Part shown: positions 1-8,529 of the stretch, piece after piece
Numbering within the stretch: the stretch's first letter is position 1
Layout of the letters: each line of letters starts with the position of its first letter
Assembly (NCBI RefSeq): GCF_003987475.1
Contig: NZ_PIQH01000011.1
Location: 1 to 54,880 of the forward strand
Reading direction: 5' to 3'
Origin: Idiomarina tyrosinivorans
GTDB lineage: Bacteria; Pseudomonadota; Gammaproteobacteria; Enterobacterales; Alteromonadaceae
Length of the DNA: 54,880 bases
The notes under the pieces: model-generated
What the model saw: only the letters and a program-made list of their open reading frames with translations
Databases searched by the model: none
What the model was told of the DNA's origin: nothing
Program-made: the position numbers and the translations under genes

Positions 1-30
1 TGAATCGCGTAGCGCGCGGCTGAGAGACAT

Positions 31-67
31 AAAAAAACTCCAGTGACAGTTACTATCACTGGAGTTT
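31..67 (-). terminator. Rho-independent terminator, minus strand
   Basis: A perfect 10-bp stem (37-46 with 56-65, arms ACTCCAGTGA and TCACTGGAGT) with a 9-base loop. Read on the minus strand it is followed by seven U residues (A31-A37 on the plus strand), the classic intrinsic terminator form. On the plus strand only a short T run follows, so it may work weakly there for an upstream gene outside the window. It lies on the far side of the repeat region from the minus-strand genes ending at 969, so it could end their transcript. Confidence 0.8.
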
Positions 68-333
68 GACAGCTCCACTTGATCGGTCAATGGATCGCTA
101 AATTATTTCTTAACTGATCAGCATTGCGCCTAAGCGCGGGCTTTTTTGTGCCTGCTTATGCTTTACTGCGGCTGTTAGCTTGGGCTCGCGGCATCGTCAG
201 GGTTGAGGGAAGGCTCGGGGTTGCTTGTTCTCTACCACGACGATTAGCTTGGGTACGTCGGCATCGTGAGGGGCTGGAGGGCGCTTGGTGTGTAGACGCT
301 CAGAGGGTCATTGCACGGCACCCCGCCGGTTCA

Positions 334-422
334 CGAAGCTGGGGAAAAAGCCGCTCAAGCTCATCCATGAGGCGCTTAGTCTCCGGCCGTCCATGGCCGG
401 AGATACTTTTTCCCCAGCTTCG
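334..422 (+). repeat. Three-stem structured element, copy 1
   Basis: The outer stem pairs 334-350 with 406-422 (17 bp, containing AAGCTGGGGAAAAAG). Inside it are two smaller hairpins. Arm 1 is CTCAT-CC-ATGAG at 360-371. Arm 2 is CTCCGGCC at 381-388 pairing with GGCCGGAG at 395-402 around a 6-base loop. The fold is therefore a three-way junction. A second, inverted copy at 694-772 keeps the fold with different but still paired bases. I do not recognise the family. Confidence 0.75.
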
Positions 423-693
423 CGCCCCAACGTTGTGCGTTAAATGTGGGAGAAGTCGCGCCTACACCCCAAGCTTAGGGCTACGGAGAAGCGATGCCGA
501 TGCAACACCGAGCGCGCCGTGCCAGAGAACAATCAACCCCAAGCAGGCTGTCTGAAGCTAACCGATAAAGGCTGATACTTCTTTACTGCGGCTTTCCGCG
601 ATGGCGGGCGGCATCGCTTCTCCGCACCTATTTGGCTCGGGGTGTGGGCGCGTTTTCCTCGATATTGATTAGCGTCTCGTTGGGGCGCGGGGG

Positions 694-772
694 CTCCGGT
701 AAAAAGCATCTCTGGCCAGGGAGGGCCAGAGACTGAGCGGCCATGGATGGCTCGAGCGTCTTTTTACCGGAG
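694..772 (-). repeat. Three-stem structured element, copy 2 (inverted)
   Basis: The outer stem pairs CTCCGGTAAAAAG at 694-706 with its exact complement at 760-772. Arm 2 is CTCTGGCC at 710-717 with GGCCAGAG at 724-731. Arm 1 is GCCAT-GG-ATGGC at 740-751. Read on the minus strand it aligns along its length with the element at 334-422, and the differences in all three stems are matched by complementary changes. The flanking CGTTGGGGCGCG (678-689) mirrors the flank of copy 1. Confidence 0.75.
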
Positions 773-968
773 ACACCGTGAACCAGCGGGACGCTGAGCA
801 CTCACCACCCTAGCGCCCACGCCCCGAGCCTTCCCCCCAAACCTGACGATGCCGCGGGCCGTAGCCATAGGCCGCAGTAAAGAATTGCCGACCAACCCAA
901 GCTCATCGCCGTGGTAGAGAACAACCAAGCCCGAGCCTGATGATGCCAAGAGCTCGAGCTTAGGCCGA

Positions 969-1388
969 TCACTTTATGGTGGTGATTTCGATGCCGAGTG
1001 TTTTGGCTTGTTCTTCTGTTTCTGCTGAGGTTAATACGGCCACTTGTTGGGGTCTTGGTAGGTCGGGGTCGTAAACCCAGAGGGTGGCTAATTCTTCGTC
1101 TACTTCGCGTTGCAAAATCAGGCGTTCGGGCTTTACTTCTCGTGGTGCTAGCAAAAAGCGTTGTAGTGTTAGGGTTTCGCCGTTCCAACTGGCGACTTTT
1201 TGTAATGGTCGGAACTTCAATACGATGGCGACAAATATCAGCATGGTGATCAATACGCCACCGGCAATCCATAGCAAGGGTACTTGGCCGCCAATATATA
1301 TGGCCATCCATAATGCGAGAAAAAAGCCGCCCCACAACTGTGGTCGACGGCTGTCTCGATAAAATACTAATTCAGCGTTAGAATTCAT
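969..1388 (-). CDS. Uncharacterised inner-membrane protein, two TM segments
   Basis: A 139-residue protein that I do not recognise. The start chosen is the ATG at 1388, which overlaps the stop of the acyl-CoA dehydrogenase by 11 bases and implies translational coupling. A longer frame beginning at 1436 would run further into that gene. Residues about 18-55 form two closely spaced hydrophobic segments (a WGGFFLALWMAIYI-type helix and a LLWIAGGVLITMLIF-type helix). The rest is a soluble, probably beta-rich domain with alternating hydrophobic residues. Two helices followed by a beta domain recall bacterial PH-like membrane proteins, but that is only a structural impression. It is the last gene before the repeat region. 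Confidence 0.6.
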   Translation of the reverse strand: MNSNAELVFYRDSRRPQLWGGFFLALWMAIYIGGQVPLLWIAGGVLITMLIFVAIVLKFRPLQKVASWNGETLTLQRFLLAPREVKPERLILQREVDEELATLWVYDPDLPRPQQVAVLTSAETEEQAKTLGIEITTIK

Positions 1389-3156
1389 CGTCCTCAAACT
1401 CAAACAGTCCGCGGCTTCCCGCCTGAATGGCGGCAACTAAGCCATGTATCCGAGGCATCAGTTTAACAAAATAGAATCGCGCTGTTTTGATTTTTGTTTG
1501 TAGCGGTGTGCTGCCTTTAGCTTCTGCGGCAATCGCCATCCGTAACCACAGGTAACCGTAGCAAACGTAGCCCATCAAATGCAGGTACTCTACGGCAACG
1601 CTATTAATCCAATTTTCATCGGTCGCGGCCTTTTGCAGCACGTCTTTGCTGACCCCTTCGAGTGAGTCAATGGCGGCTGCGAGCGTTGCCATTTCCGTCA
1701 CCCAAGTTTTGTGGTTACGGTTCTCTGCGACAAACGCTCTCAGGGTTTCCAGCAACGGTGTGAGTAATTGCCCTTGCGAGCCCACTACTTTGCGACCCAA
1801 TAGGTCTAGCGCTTGAATGCCGTTGGTTCCTTCGTAGATTTGCGCAATTCGGGTATCACGCACTAACTGTTCTTGTCCCCATTCGCGCACGTAGCCATGG
1901 CCGCCGAAAATCTGTTGTCCGTGAATCGTCGATTCCAACCCAGTATCGGTGAGGAATGCTTTCGCCACTGGCGTTAACAATGCCACCATGGCATCGGCGC
2001 GTCGTTGCACTTCGGCATCTTGCGCATATTTAGCCCGGTCGAGTTGTTGTCCTACCCATGTTGAAAACGCTCGTCCACCTTCGGTGAAGGCTTTCATGGT
2101 CAGCAGCATACGGCGAATGTCGCCGTGTACCAACAAGGTATCGGCTTCGGCATTGTGATCTTGCGTGGCTTTTGCGCCGCGTCCTTGGCGACGGTCTTTA
2201 GCGTACTCAAGCGCGTTTTGATATGACCGTTCTGCGGTCCCTAACCCTTGAATACCAACCCCAAGACGCTCGTAGTTCATCATGGTGAACATCGCTTTTA
2301 AACCTTTATGCGGTTCACCCACTAACCAACCTTTGGCACCATCAAAGTTCATCACGCAGGTCGCCGATGCATGGATCCCCATTTTGTGCTCGATAGAACC
2401 GCAACTCACCGCATTGCGCTCGGTCAAGTTACCTTGTTCATCAGAGAGAAATTTCGGCACTAGGAATAACGAAATACCTTTGGTGCCTGCTGGGGCATCT
2501 GGGAGTTTTGCGAGTACCAGATGAACGATATTTTCGACCAGGTCGTGCTCGCCACCGGTAATAAAGATTTTGGTACCGCTAATCTGGTAACTACCGTCGT
2601 CGGCAGGCACTGCCTTGGTTCGAATAATACCGAGGTCGGTTCCAGTATGTGGCTCGGTTAAACACATGGTTCCGGTCCATTCACCGGCGGCTAAACGTGG
2701 TAAATAATGGGCTTTGAGCTCATCGCTACCATGTAAGTCTAGCGTCATAATGGCGCCAGAAGTTAGCCCTGGATAAAGCGAGAAAGCAATGTCTGCAGAG
2801 CACAACATTTCTTCGTACTGCGCGGAGAGTGACTTTGGTAGCCCCATGCCACCAAAATCTGGGTTGGCTGTCACACCGACCCAACCGCCTTCTGCCAGCG
2901 CTTTAAAAGCACCATGGTAAGCTTTTGGCACGCTAACAGCGCCCTGCTCCCAGGTCACGCCTTCTTCATCTGCAGCACGCGAGTTAGGCGCAACCAAGTT
3001 TTCGGCAACTTTGGCCGCTTCATCCAGAATGGCAGTTGCGGTATCGGCATCCATCATTTCAGCTAGCGCTGGCATTTGCTGCCAGTCATCCGCAACTTGG
3101 AATACATCGTGAAGCAAAAAGTCCATGTCACTTCTTGGCGCTCGATAGTCCGCCAT
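1378..3156 (-). CDS. Acyl-CoA dehydrogenase, DmdC-like long form
   Basis: A flavoprotein of 592 residues that would carry out alpha,beta-dehydrogenation of an acyl-CoA. It is longer than the usual 380-400-residue acyl-CoA dehydrogenases because of an extra C-terminal domain, as in the 3-methylmercaptopropionyl-CoA dehydrogenase (DmdC) type. Visible motifs are the CLTEPHTGTDLG substrate/FAD segment in the middle domain, the GGHGYVREWG segment, and YEGTNGIQ carrying the expected catalytic glutamate. The start at 3156 is supported by AGAGAGG just upstream. Substrate cannot be told from sequence: straight-chain beta-oxidation and methylated-sulfur substrates are both possible. Confidence 0.88.
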   Translation of the reverse strand: MADYRAPRSDMDFLLHDVFQVADDWQQMPALAEMMDADTATAILDEAAKVAENLVAPNSRAADEEGVTWEQGAVSVPKAYHGAFKALAEGGWVGVTANPDFGGMGLPKSLSAQYEEMLCSADIAFSLYPGLTSGAIMTLDLHGSDELKAHYLPRLAAGEWTGTMCLTEPHTGTDLGIIRTKAVPADDGSYQISGTKIFITGGEHDLVENIVHLVLAKLPDAPAGTKGISLFLVPKFLSDEQGNLTERNAVSCGSIEHKMGIHASATCVMNFDGAKGWLVGEPHKGLKAMFTMMNYERLGVGIQGLGTAERSYQNALEYAKDRRQGRGAKATQDHNAEADTLLVHGDIRRMLLTMKAFTEGGRAFSTWVGQQLDRAKYAQDAEVQRRADAMVALLTPVAKAFLTDTGLESTIHGQQIFGGHGYVREWGQEQLVRDTRIAQIYEGTNGIQALDLLGRKVVGSQGQLLTPLLETLRAFVAENRNHKTWVTEMATLAAAIDSLEGVSKDVLQKAATDENWINSVAVEYLHLMGYVCYGYLWLRMAIAAEAKGSTPLQTKIKTARFYFVKLMPRIHGLVAAIQAGSRGLFEFEDDEF

Positions 3157-3233
3157 AACTGCCTCTCTTAAACAAAAGTTTCAAACAGGTGTTTTAATAT
3201 CAGTTTTGGCGGCTGAACACAAGCCTCTGAGTC

Positions 3234-3947
3234 CTAACCCTGCCAATCAGTTAAGGCTTCAACGGTGAAGGCTTGTTGCTGCAACGACAACACTACCTCG
3301 TTTGGCCGAATCGCTACAACGTCCATCCCTCGCCATTGGTCGCCCTCTTGCAGACGCGCACCACTGAGCCGGATCCAGCGTTTATTTGCTTGCGAAGAAT
3401 ACATATGGGCTTGGTAGGCAAAGCGCGGAACTTGGCGCTGGAAACTTTCGCTCAATTCAGAAAGCGCCGGGATCACTGATAGCTTTTCTGAACCGTTTTC
3501 AGCATTATCGTCAGTGTTGGCGGTTTGTTCAACCGCTGCTTGAAAGCGCTTAAGTAAATCGGGCGAGACACTGGTTAAATCCAGCGCCTGGCGCTTCGGC
3601 TTGGACTCTGAAGCAGATTGTTGCGGTTGCTCATCAGCGCTGGCTTTAGTCGCGGTTGGCGATGCCTTTGCCGACCACAATGGTAAGGTAATAGTGGTAG
3701 TTAGGTTGGTGGCTTTACCCCATTCGGCTGCGCCAACGTTGCTGTTTGCTAGCGTTGTGGTCGCCGCGCTGAAACTCAGTCTTAGCCAAATGGCTGCGGC
3801 CAGGCTAACAATCGCGACAACACTAAACAGAAACCAAAAACCGCGACTGCGCTGGCGCTGCCTGTCAGCGCCGGCATACTGTTGGGCCAACGAGCTGGAC
3901 ATTGTTTCCGACGACTGTTGCCGTAACGCTTTGAGTAAGGTCGACAT
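3234..3947 (-). CDS. gspB: General secretion pathway protein B (GspB/ExeB-like)
   Basis: A 237-residue bitopic inner-membrane protein. The N-terminus (MSTLLKALRQQ) is typical of GspB/ExeB, followed by one TM helix at about residues 36-58. A low-complexity Ala/Thr/Ser linker leads to a C-terminal T2SSB-type domain (about 155-237) with the pattern RFAYQAHMYSS ... WIRLSGARLQEGDQW. In Aeromonas, ExeA and ExeB form the complex that inserts the type II secretin through peptidoglycan. Its start shares one base with the stop of gspA (TAATG), so the two are translationally coupled. No other secretion genes are in the window. Confidence 0.85.
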   Translation of the reverse strand: MSTLLKALRQQSSETMSSSLAQQYAGADRQRQRSRGFWFLFSVVAIVSLAAAIWLRLSFSAATTTLANSNVGAAEWGKATNLTTTITLPLWSAKASPTATKASADEQPQQSASESKPKRQALDLTSVSPDLLKRFQAAVEQTANTDDNAENGSEKLSVIPALSELSESFQRQVPRFAYQAHMYSSQANKRWIRLSGARLQEGDQWRGMDVVAIRPNEVVLSLQQQAFTVEALTDWQG

Positions 3948-5368
3948 TATTGCTCTCCTGCGCTTGGCATCACCGATGCAGCCGTTTGCTCATGCTTAGC
4001 TAACCACGCCAGCAACAGCACCGGCACGCCATCTTTAGTGCTCACCCGCAATTGTTGAGCCAGCAGTTGTAACTGTTGTTCAGCGGCTGAATCAGCCATA
4101 TCGCTGTCTTGGTAGTAGCTCGCTACCCGTTGTTGAAGCCATTGATTTAGCCGTTCTGGCTGTTCTGGGTAGCCTGGTGGTGTTGGCCATAACAGCATGG
4201 CTTCACCCGTCCAATTCTGCGTATCGACATTGGCACTTGGCCTTACTAGCTGATAACCGCCGTTAACTTGTTGCAGCAACGCGGGGTAACCTAACATGCG
4301 TAACTGACGCATTGACATCCGATCTTGCAAACAGGCCAATTGGTATTGCTCAACCCATTGGCAGAATGGTTGTTGTCGGTTCGGACGCGGTAACTGCCAA
4401 GCTTGGGCGAGCTTCTGCATTGCCTGCGCAGGCCCCTGCGGCGCTGCACTTGTCGGTTGTTGTTGCCATGGGTTTGGCGCCAGCACTACTAGTGCTAGCA
4501 CCAACAGCAATGCTGCACAGGCTAGCGCTTTCAACGGCCAAGCACGGTTTCCGGAATCACTAAAGCCCTCAACTTCTGCCGCAGCCCGTTTAATGTGTTT
4601 TCCGGTTACCTGTTGCGCTTGCTCAGTGTAAGCGGCCAGTAGCGCGCGGTCGCAAACCACGTTGAGGCGTCGCGGTATCCCATCGGTTAACCGATGGGCT
4701 TTACGGCAAGCGGCAGCGGTAAAAATTTCCCTTTCAGCGCCAGCGACCTGCATCCGATAACGAATATAGCGTTCACTATCCTCCGGTTGCAGCGGTAACA
4801 AATGGTAACGTGCGGTAATGCGCTGCGCCAGTTGGCGCAATTCGCGGCGTCGCAAAAGATGCTGTAACTCAGGCTGACCAATTAAAATAACACGCAGCAA
4901 TTTTCGTTGGTCTGTTTCTAAATTGGTGAGTAGCCGCAGTTGTTCTAGAACATTCGGTTGCAGATGCTGGGCTTCATCAATGAGCACAACGCATTGCTGA
5001 TCGTTACTGTGCGCATTGAGCAAAAACTGGCTGAGTTTGTCCGTCAGGGTTTTACTGCTTGCCTGCCGTTTTTGGTAGCGGATGCCGAACTCATCACATA
5101 ACGTTGCCAACAATTCGCGTTCATCCAGCATGGGGTTCAAAATAAACGCGGTGCGCGTGCTTTCCGGCAAGCGCTCTAACAGCGCTCGCGAAACCGTGGT
5201 CTTACCGGTACCCACTTCTCCAGTCAGTAAGATGAAGCCGCCACTTCCCTCAAGCCCATGCAGTAAATGCGCTAGGGCTTCTTGGTGACGCTCACTGAGG
5301 TATAGATAATGTGGGTCTGGCGCTATCGAGAATGGCGTATCGCTCAGCCCAAAAAAATTCTGGTACAT
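3947..5368 (-). CDS. gspA: General secretion pathway ATPase A (GspA/ExeA-like)
   Basis: A 473-residue AAA+ protein. The N-terminal MYQNFFGLSDTPFSIAPDP is the family signature and fixes the ATG at 5368; the frame extends to a TTG at 5392 but without support. Walker A is GEVGTGKT near residue 46 and Walker B is VVLIDEAQ near 125. A single TM helix follows near residue 275, then a periplasmic region with a putative peptidoglycan-binding-like domain. In the type II system ExeA/GspA hydrolyses ATP and binds peptidoglycan to let the secretin assemble. MSHA-pilus MshM proteins share this architecture, but the paired GspB favours gspA. Confidence 0.85.
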   Translation of the reverse strand: MYQNFFGLSDTPFSIAPDPHYLYLSERHQEALAHLLHGLEGSGGFILLTGEVGTGKTTVSRALLERLPESTRTAFILNPMLDERELLATLCDEFGIRYQKRQASSKTLTDKLSQFLLNAHSNDQQCVVLIDEAQHLQPNVLEQLRLLTNLETDQRKLLRVILIGQPELQHLLRRRELRQLAQRITARYHLLPLQPEDSERYIRYRMQVAGAEREIFTAAACRKAHRLTDGIPRRLNVVCDRALLAAYTEQAQQVTGKHIKRAAAEVEGFSDSGNRAWPLKALACAALLLVLALVVLAPNPWQQQPTSAAPQGPAQAMQKLAQAWQLPRPNRQQPFCQWVEQYQLACLQDRMSMRQLRMLGYPALLQQVNGGYQLVRPSANVDTQNWTGEAMLLWPTPPGYPEQPERLNQWLQQRVASYYQDSDMADSAAEQQLQLLAQQLRVSTKDGVPVLLLAWLAKHEQTAASVMPSAGEQ

Positions 5369-5473
5369 GATGGTCGATGAAAAATAATACAATGCAGTTA
5401 GTGTAACGACTCACTTGCACTGCGGCTAGTGATTCGAGATGATCTAACTGCGATAGTTAACTGGGGTAGGATT

Positions 5474-6709
5474 TTGCAAACATACTTGGTCGGCGGTGCC
5501 GTACGTGACGAACTATTAGAGTATCCGTTCTCCGAAAAGGACTGGGTTGTCGTGGGCGCCACTGCAGAGCAACTACTAGCACAAGGATTTCAACAAGTCG
5601 GCAAAGATTTCCCGGTGTTTCTCCACCCCAAGACTCACGAAGAGTACGCTTTAGCGCGTACCGAACGTAAGCAGTCTTTAGGTTATACTGGCTTTGCCAT
5701 CGATGCCTCGCCGCAGGTAACGCTTGAGCAAGACCTTCTGCGCCGAGATTTAACCATTAATGCCATCGCCAAAAGTGCGGATGGTCAATTAATCGACCCT
5801 TATGGCGGCCAACAGGATATCAAAAATCGGGTGTTACGCCATGTTTCGGACGCCTTCGTGGAAGATCCCCTACGTGTGCTGCGAGTTGCTCGATTTGCAG
5901 CACGCTATGCGCACCTCGGCTTTGCGGTTGCCCCGGAAACGATGCAATTAATGACCCGCCTAAGTAACGCCGAGGGAGAGCTACAAAGTCTTTCGGCCGA
6001 GCGAGTGTGGCGGGAAACCGAAAAGGCGTTAATAACACAGCATCCTGAAGTGTTTATTGAAGTGCTGCGGCAGTGTGGAGCACTCAAGGTGTTATTCCCT
6101 GAAATTGCCGCGTTATGGGGCGTTCCTAACCCAGCGCAGCATCATCCTGAGATCGACAGCGGTGTGCATACGTTGATGGTGTTGCAGCAAGCGGTCAAGC
6201 TGAGTAATGCCGTTGACGTCCGCTTTGCCGCCTTAACCCATGATCTTGGCAAGGCAAAAACGCCGGCAACCGAATGGCCCAAACACTATGGTCATGAGCA
6301 AGCGGGAGTCGCGGAAATCCAGCGTTTGTGCAAACGTTGTAAAGTGCCGAAGGATGTCGCCATTGTGGCGCAACAAGCCAGCCTTTGGCACCTGCACATT
6401 CATCGCGCACTTGAGTTGAAGCCGCAAACACTGTTAAAAGTGTTCGACAGTATCGATTGTTGGCGTAAGCCAGAGCGCTTAGAAAAGCTATTGTTGGTTT
6501 GCGAGGCAGATGCGCGTGGTCGACTCGGCTTCGAACAACGCGCTTATCCGCAACGTGACTACGTGAACCAAGCATTTCAACTCGCTCAGCAGGTTCAAGC
6601 CCGACCGTTCGTAGAACAAGGTCTTAAAGGAGCAGACATCGGTGCCGCAGTGGCGAAACAGCGCTTGGCCGTTATCGCCGAGTTGCGCCAACAGCGCGAC
6701 ACCAGCTAG
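5474..6709 (+). CDS. cca: Multifunctional CCA-adding enzyme (tRNA nucleotidyltransferase)
   Basis: Adds and repairs the 3' CCA end of tRNA. The protein closely follows E. coli Cca from [13 protein letters not shown] onward: nucleotidyltransferase motif [16 protein letters not shown], the [16 protein letters not shown] segment and a C-terminal HD phosphohydrolase domain with THDLGK. The start is uncertain. Family alignment points to the TTG at 5474 (411 residues, about the E. coli length), preceded by GGGGTAGG; an upstream in-frame GTG at 5429 would add 15 residues. The stop lies in a CTAG shared with the stop of uppP on the other strand. Confidence 0.93.
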   Translation: MQTYLVGGAVRDELLEYPFSEKDWVVVGATAEQLLAQGFQQVGKDFPVFLHPKTHEEYALARTERKQSLGYTGFAIDASPQVTLEQDLLRRDLTINAIAKSADGQLIDPYGGQQDIKNRVLRHVSDAFVEDPLRVLRVARFAARYAHLGFAVAPETMQLMTRLSNAEGELQSLSAERVWRETEKALITQHPEVFIEVLRQCGALKVLFPEIAALWGVPNPAQHHPEIDSGVHTLMVLQQAVKLSNAVDVRFAALTHDLGKAKTPATEWPKHYGHEQAGVAEIQRLCKRCKVPKDVAIVAQQASLWHLHIHRALELKPQTLLKVFDSIDCWRKPERLEKLLLVCEADARGRLGFEQRAYPQRDYVNQAFQLAQQVQARPFVEQGLKGADIGAAVAKQRLAVIAELRQQRDTS

Positions 6710-7503
6710 ACCATCAGCAGGATCAGCACTAACCCCAAAGCCAAGCGGTAAAGCACAAACGGTAGCATCCCCATACGTTCAATAACGCGCATGAACAGCG
6801 CAATCACTAAGTAAGCGCTCACTGCCGAAACCACGATTCCGGTGACCAAAAAGCCCCAATGAATCACTTCATCGGAACGGACTAATTTAGCCCCTTCATA
6901 AACGCCGGCCATTAAGATAACTGGTATCGACATTAAAAACGAAAAACGCGCCGCTTGTTCACGACCCAAGCCTAACCACAAACCCGCTGTCATGGTAATA
7001 CCCGAACGTGATGTTCCGGGAATTAAGGCGATTGCCTGTGCGACACCAATAATAAGCGCCTGCTTCACGGTAAGTTGCGCCAATGTCTGTTGTTGTTGCG
7101 CATAACGCCGATCAGCCCACCATAGCAGTATCCCAAATGCAATGGTGGTCGTTGCGATCACTGCCGTCGAGCGCAGTGAAGCCTCAATAACGTCGGCGAA
7201 CAACAACCCAGCAATTACTGCTGGCACCGTTGCCCAGATAATTAACCAAGCCATACGACTATCGCTACCATGCTGGCCGCTAAACGATTGCAACCAACCG
7301 CGCAGTAACTCCCATACGGTTTGCTTAAAGTACCAAACCACGGCAATCAGGGTGCCAACATGAACCGCTACGTCAAACGCCAAGCCCTGATCGGCCCAAC
7401 CCAGTAATTGTGAGGGCAGAATTAAGTGGGCCGAACTGGAAATTGGCAAAAACTCTGTTAATCCTTGAATTAGCGCCAGAAAAATAGCTTCAATATACGT
7501 CAT
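6706..7503 (-). CDS. uppP: Undecaprenyl-diphosphatase UppP/BacA
   Basis: An integral membrane phosphatase of 265 residues that recycles undecaprenyl diphosphate to the monophosphate carrier for peptidoglycan and polysaccharide synthesis; overproduction in E. coli gives bacitracin resistance. The N-terminal [18 protein letters not shown] box and the later PGTSRSG motif are the catalytic signatures. About seven or eight hydrophobic helices are visible. It overlaps folK by 14 bases upstream, so it is probably the last gene of a folB-folK-uppP unit. The cca/uppP convergence matches the E. coli neighbourhood. Confidence 0.95.
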   Translation of the reverse strand: MTYIEAIFLALIQGLTEFLPISSSAHLILPSQLLGWADQGLAFDVAVHVGTLIAVVWYFKQTVWELLRGWLQSFSGQHGSDSRMAWLIIWATVPAVIAGLLFADVIEASLRSTAVIATTTIAFGILLWWADRRYAQQQQTLAQLTVKQALIIGVAQAIALIPGTSRSGITMTAGLWLGLGREQAARFSFLMSIPVILMAGVYEGAKLVRSDEVIHWGFLVTGIVVSAVSAYLVIALFMRVIERMGMLPFVLYRLALGLVLILLMV

Positions 7504-8032
7504 TTACGATTACCTTAAGATCAGGATGAGCTAGCCAGTCTTCCTTGGTTAGCGGGGCGAGTTGTTGGTCTTGCATCGGACTCTGACGGCTTAACTGCCG
7601 CCAAAGTTCTGCGAACGACTGTTGCCGTTGTGGATGAATAGCCATCGGCGCAAGCTCTGCTAATGGCTGCAGTACAAAAGCGTTGTGTAATATTTCGTCA
7701 CGCGGTAACTGGGGCTTGCTCGCATTGACCTCTTCACCCACTAACAGCATATCAATATCGAGTGTTCGGGGACTGTACTTGGGGTCGCTATCGTGGCGCC
7801 CATGCTCTGCTTCGATGGCTTTGCAGTAGCGCAATAGTTCGGCTACGCCCAAATCACTCTGGAACTGCACCACCAAGTTATAAAACGGGCTACCGGCGAA
7901 ACCAACCGCGGCACTTTCGAACACCCGCGAGCGTCGCAATGGACCAAATTGTGCGATCAGCGAGAGCAAGCCAGCGCGCAAATGCTGTTGCCGCTCAACG
8001 TTACTGCCTAAACCTAAAAAAATCTCTCGCAT
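7490..8032 (-). CDS. folK: 2-amino-4-hydroxy-6-hydroxymethyldihydropteridine pyrophosphokinase
   Basis: Transfers pyrophosphate from ATP to hydroxymethyldihydropterin in folate synthesis. The family pattern is clear: FLGLGSN at the N-terminus, then FYNLVVQ, and [12 protein letters not shown] with the metal-binding aspartates, followed by [16 protein letters not shown] chose the ATG at 8032 (180 residues); a GTG lies one codon earlier at 8035. The gene begins only a few bases after the folB stop. folB and folK here catalyse consecutive pathway steps and sit side by side. Confidence 0.93.
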   Translation of the reverse strand: MREIFLGLGSNVERQQHLRAGLLSLIAQFGPLRRSRVFESAAVGFAGSPFYNLVVQFQSDLGVAELLRYCKAIEAEHGRHDSDPKYSPRTLDIDMLLVGEEVNASKPQLPRDEILHNAFVLQPLAELAPMAIHPQRQQSFAELWRQLSRQSPMQDQQLAPLTKEDWLAHPDLKVIVNDVY

Positions 8033-8036
8033 CACA

Positions 8037-8405
8037 TTATTTGCCTGTAGCGGCGAAATCTCGATAAATCTCTACCGCGATATTTTTCGCTTGTGCTACA
8101 GCTCCAGGCTTAGCCACTTTTACCTTCACCCACAGCACCGCAAATTGTTGATGAAGTTCCGTAGCAATGCCTTCAGCCACTTGTTCTATCAGCTCACGCG
8201 GTTGACCGCTAACCCATGCACTAACGTGCCGACTGACCGCGTCATAATCGAGCGCATCGGCGATGTCATCACTGTTGCCAGGAATACTGTTGTCCCAGCC
8301 CATATGCAGCGTCACATAAAGCCGTTGCTGTTGCGTCTTTTCCCAATCAAACACGCCGATAATGGTGTCAATTGCCAAGTCTTCAATGATCACGCAATCT
8401 GTCAT
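8037..8405 (-). CDS. folB: Dihydroneopterin aldolase
   Basis: Converts dihydroneopterin to 6-hydroxymethyldihydropterin and glycolaldehyde, supplying the substrate of FolK. A single T-fold domain with IIGVFDWE near the N-terminus, the DALDYDAVSRHV segment, the ELIEQVAEGIA helix and the closing VKVAKPGAVAQAKNIAVEI strand. The start at 8405 gives 122 residues, the length of E. coli FolB, and has GGAAAG seven bases upstream; an in-frame ATG at 8417 is less well placed. It is transcribed divergently from plsY. Confidence 0.92.
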   Translation of the reverse strand: MTDCVIIEDLAIDTIIGVFDWEKTQQQRLYVTLHMGWDNSIPGNSDDIADALDYDAVSRHVSAWVSGQPRELIEQVAEGIATELHQQFAVLWVKVKVAKPGAVAQAKNIAVEIYRDFAATGK

Positions 8406-8421
8406 TTTGCTTTCCATTCGC

Positions 8422-8483
8422 GCTCGCCCGTAGTAATTCCGCGTTAAACCTCTTATGCTTAATAGGCGGAAGTGATGGCGAGC
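8422..8483. promoter_or_regulatory. Nested inverted repeat between folB and plsY
   Basis: Two nested perfect pairs lie in this divergent intergenic region: GCTCGCC (8422-8428) with GGCGAGC (8477-8483), and TTCCGC (8437-8442) with GCGGAA (8466-8471). No U tract follows on either strand, so it is not an intrinsic terminator. It could be an operator pair or an RNA hairpin. I cannot assign a regulator. Confidence 0.4.
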
Positions 8484-8529
8484 ATACTACCCCAAATAAA
8501 ACACCTATGTTAAGAGCGAATTATCAGGC

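Larger units (their letters stand above)
124..968. repeat. Non-coding mosaic of inverted repeats
   Basis: No convincing gene lies here. The ORFs in it are repeat sequence read through, with no family resemblance. Exact repeated blocks are visible: CTTTACTGCGGC at 161-172, 581-592 and inverted at 871-882; CGCGGCATCGTCAGG at 187-201 and inverted at 842-856; a 14-mer at 207-220 and inverted at 822-835; a 15-mer at 225-239 and inverted at 910-924; CGCGCCCCAACG at 421-432 and inverted at 678-689; a 16-mer at 484-499 and inverted at 609-624. Several pairs are collinear around a centre near 554, giving an imperfect palindrome of roughly 700 bp. The left arm carries about 68 extra bases that resemble sequence lying outside the right arm. 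No transposase is present. Confidence 0.8.

Noticed and set aside
121-148. Second terminator or a tRNA remnant near the left edge (GCGC-CTAA-GCGC followed by T run)
   Set aside because: The stem is only four pairs and separated from the T run by GGGC; no cloverleaf can be drawn. Too weak to annotate.
124-555. 143-residue open frame in the left repeat region
   Set aside because: It runs through the inverted-repeat blocks and the structured element, has repeat-derived Arg/Trp-rich composition and matches no family; no good ribosome site.
421-689. Integron attC-like sites suggested by CCCCAACG and CGTTGGGG
   Set aside because: The inverse core RYYYAAC and core GTTRRRY are not matched exactly, the spacing of about 250 bases is too long, and no cassette genes or integrase are present.
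802-1335. 177-residue minus-strand frame
   Set aside because: It overlaps the better-supported membrane protein gene in another frame and extends into repeats; composition (His/Arg/Thr-rich) looks like a shadow.
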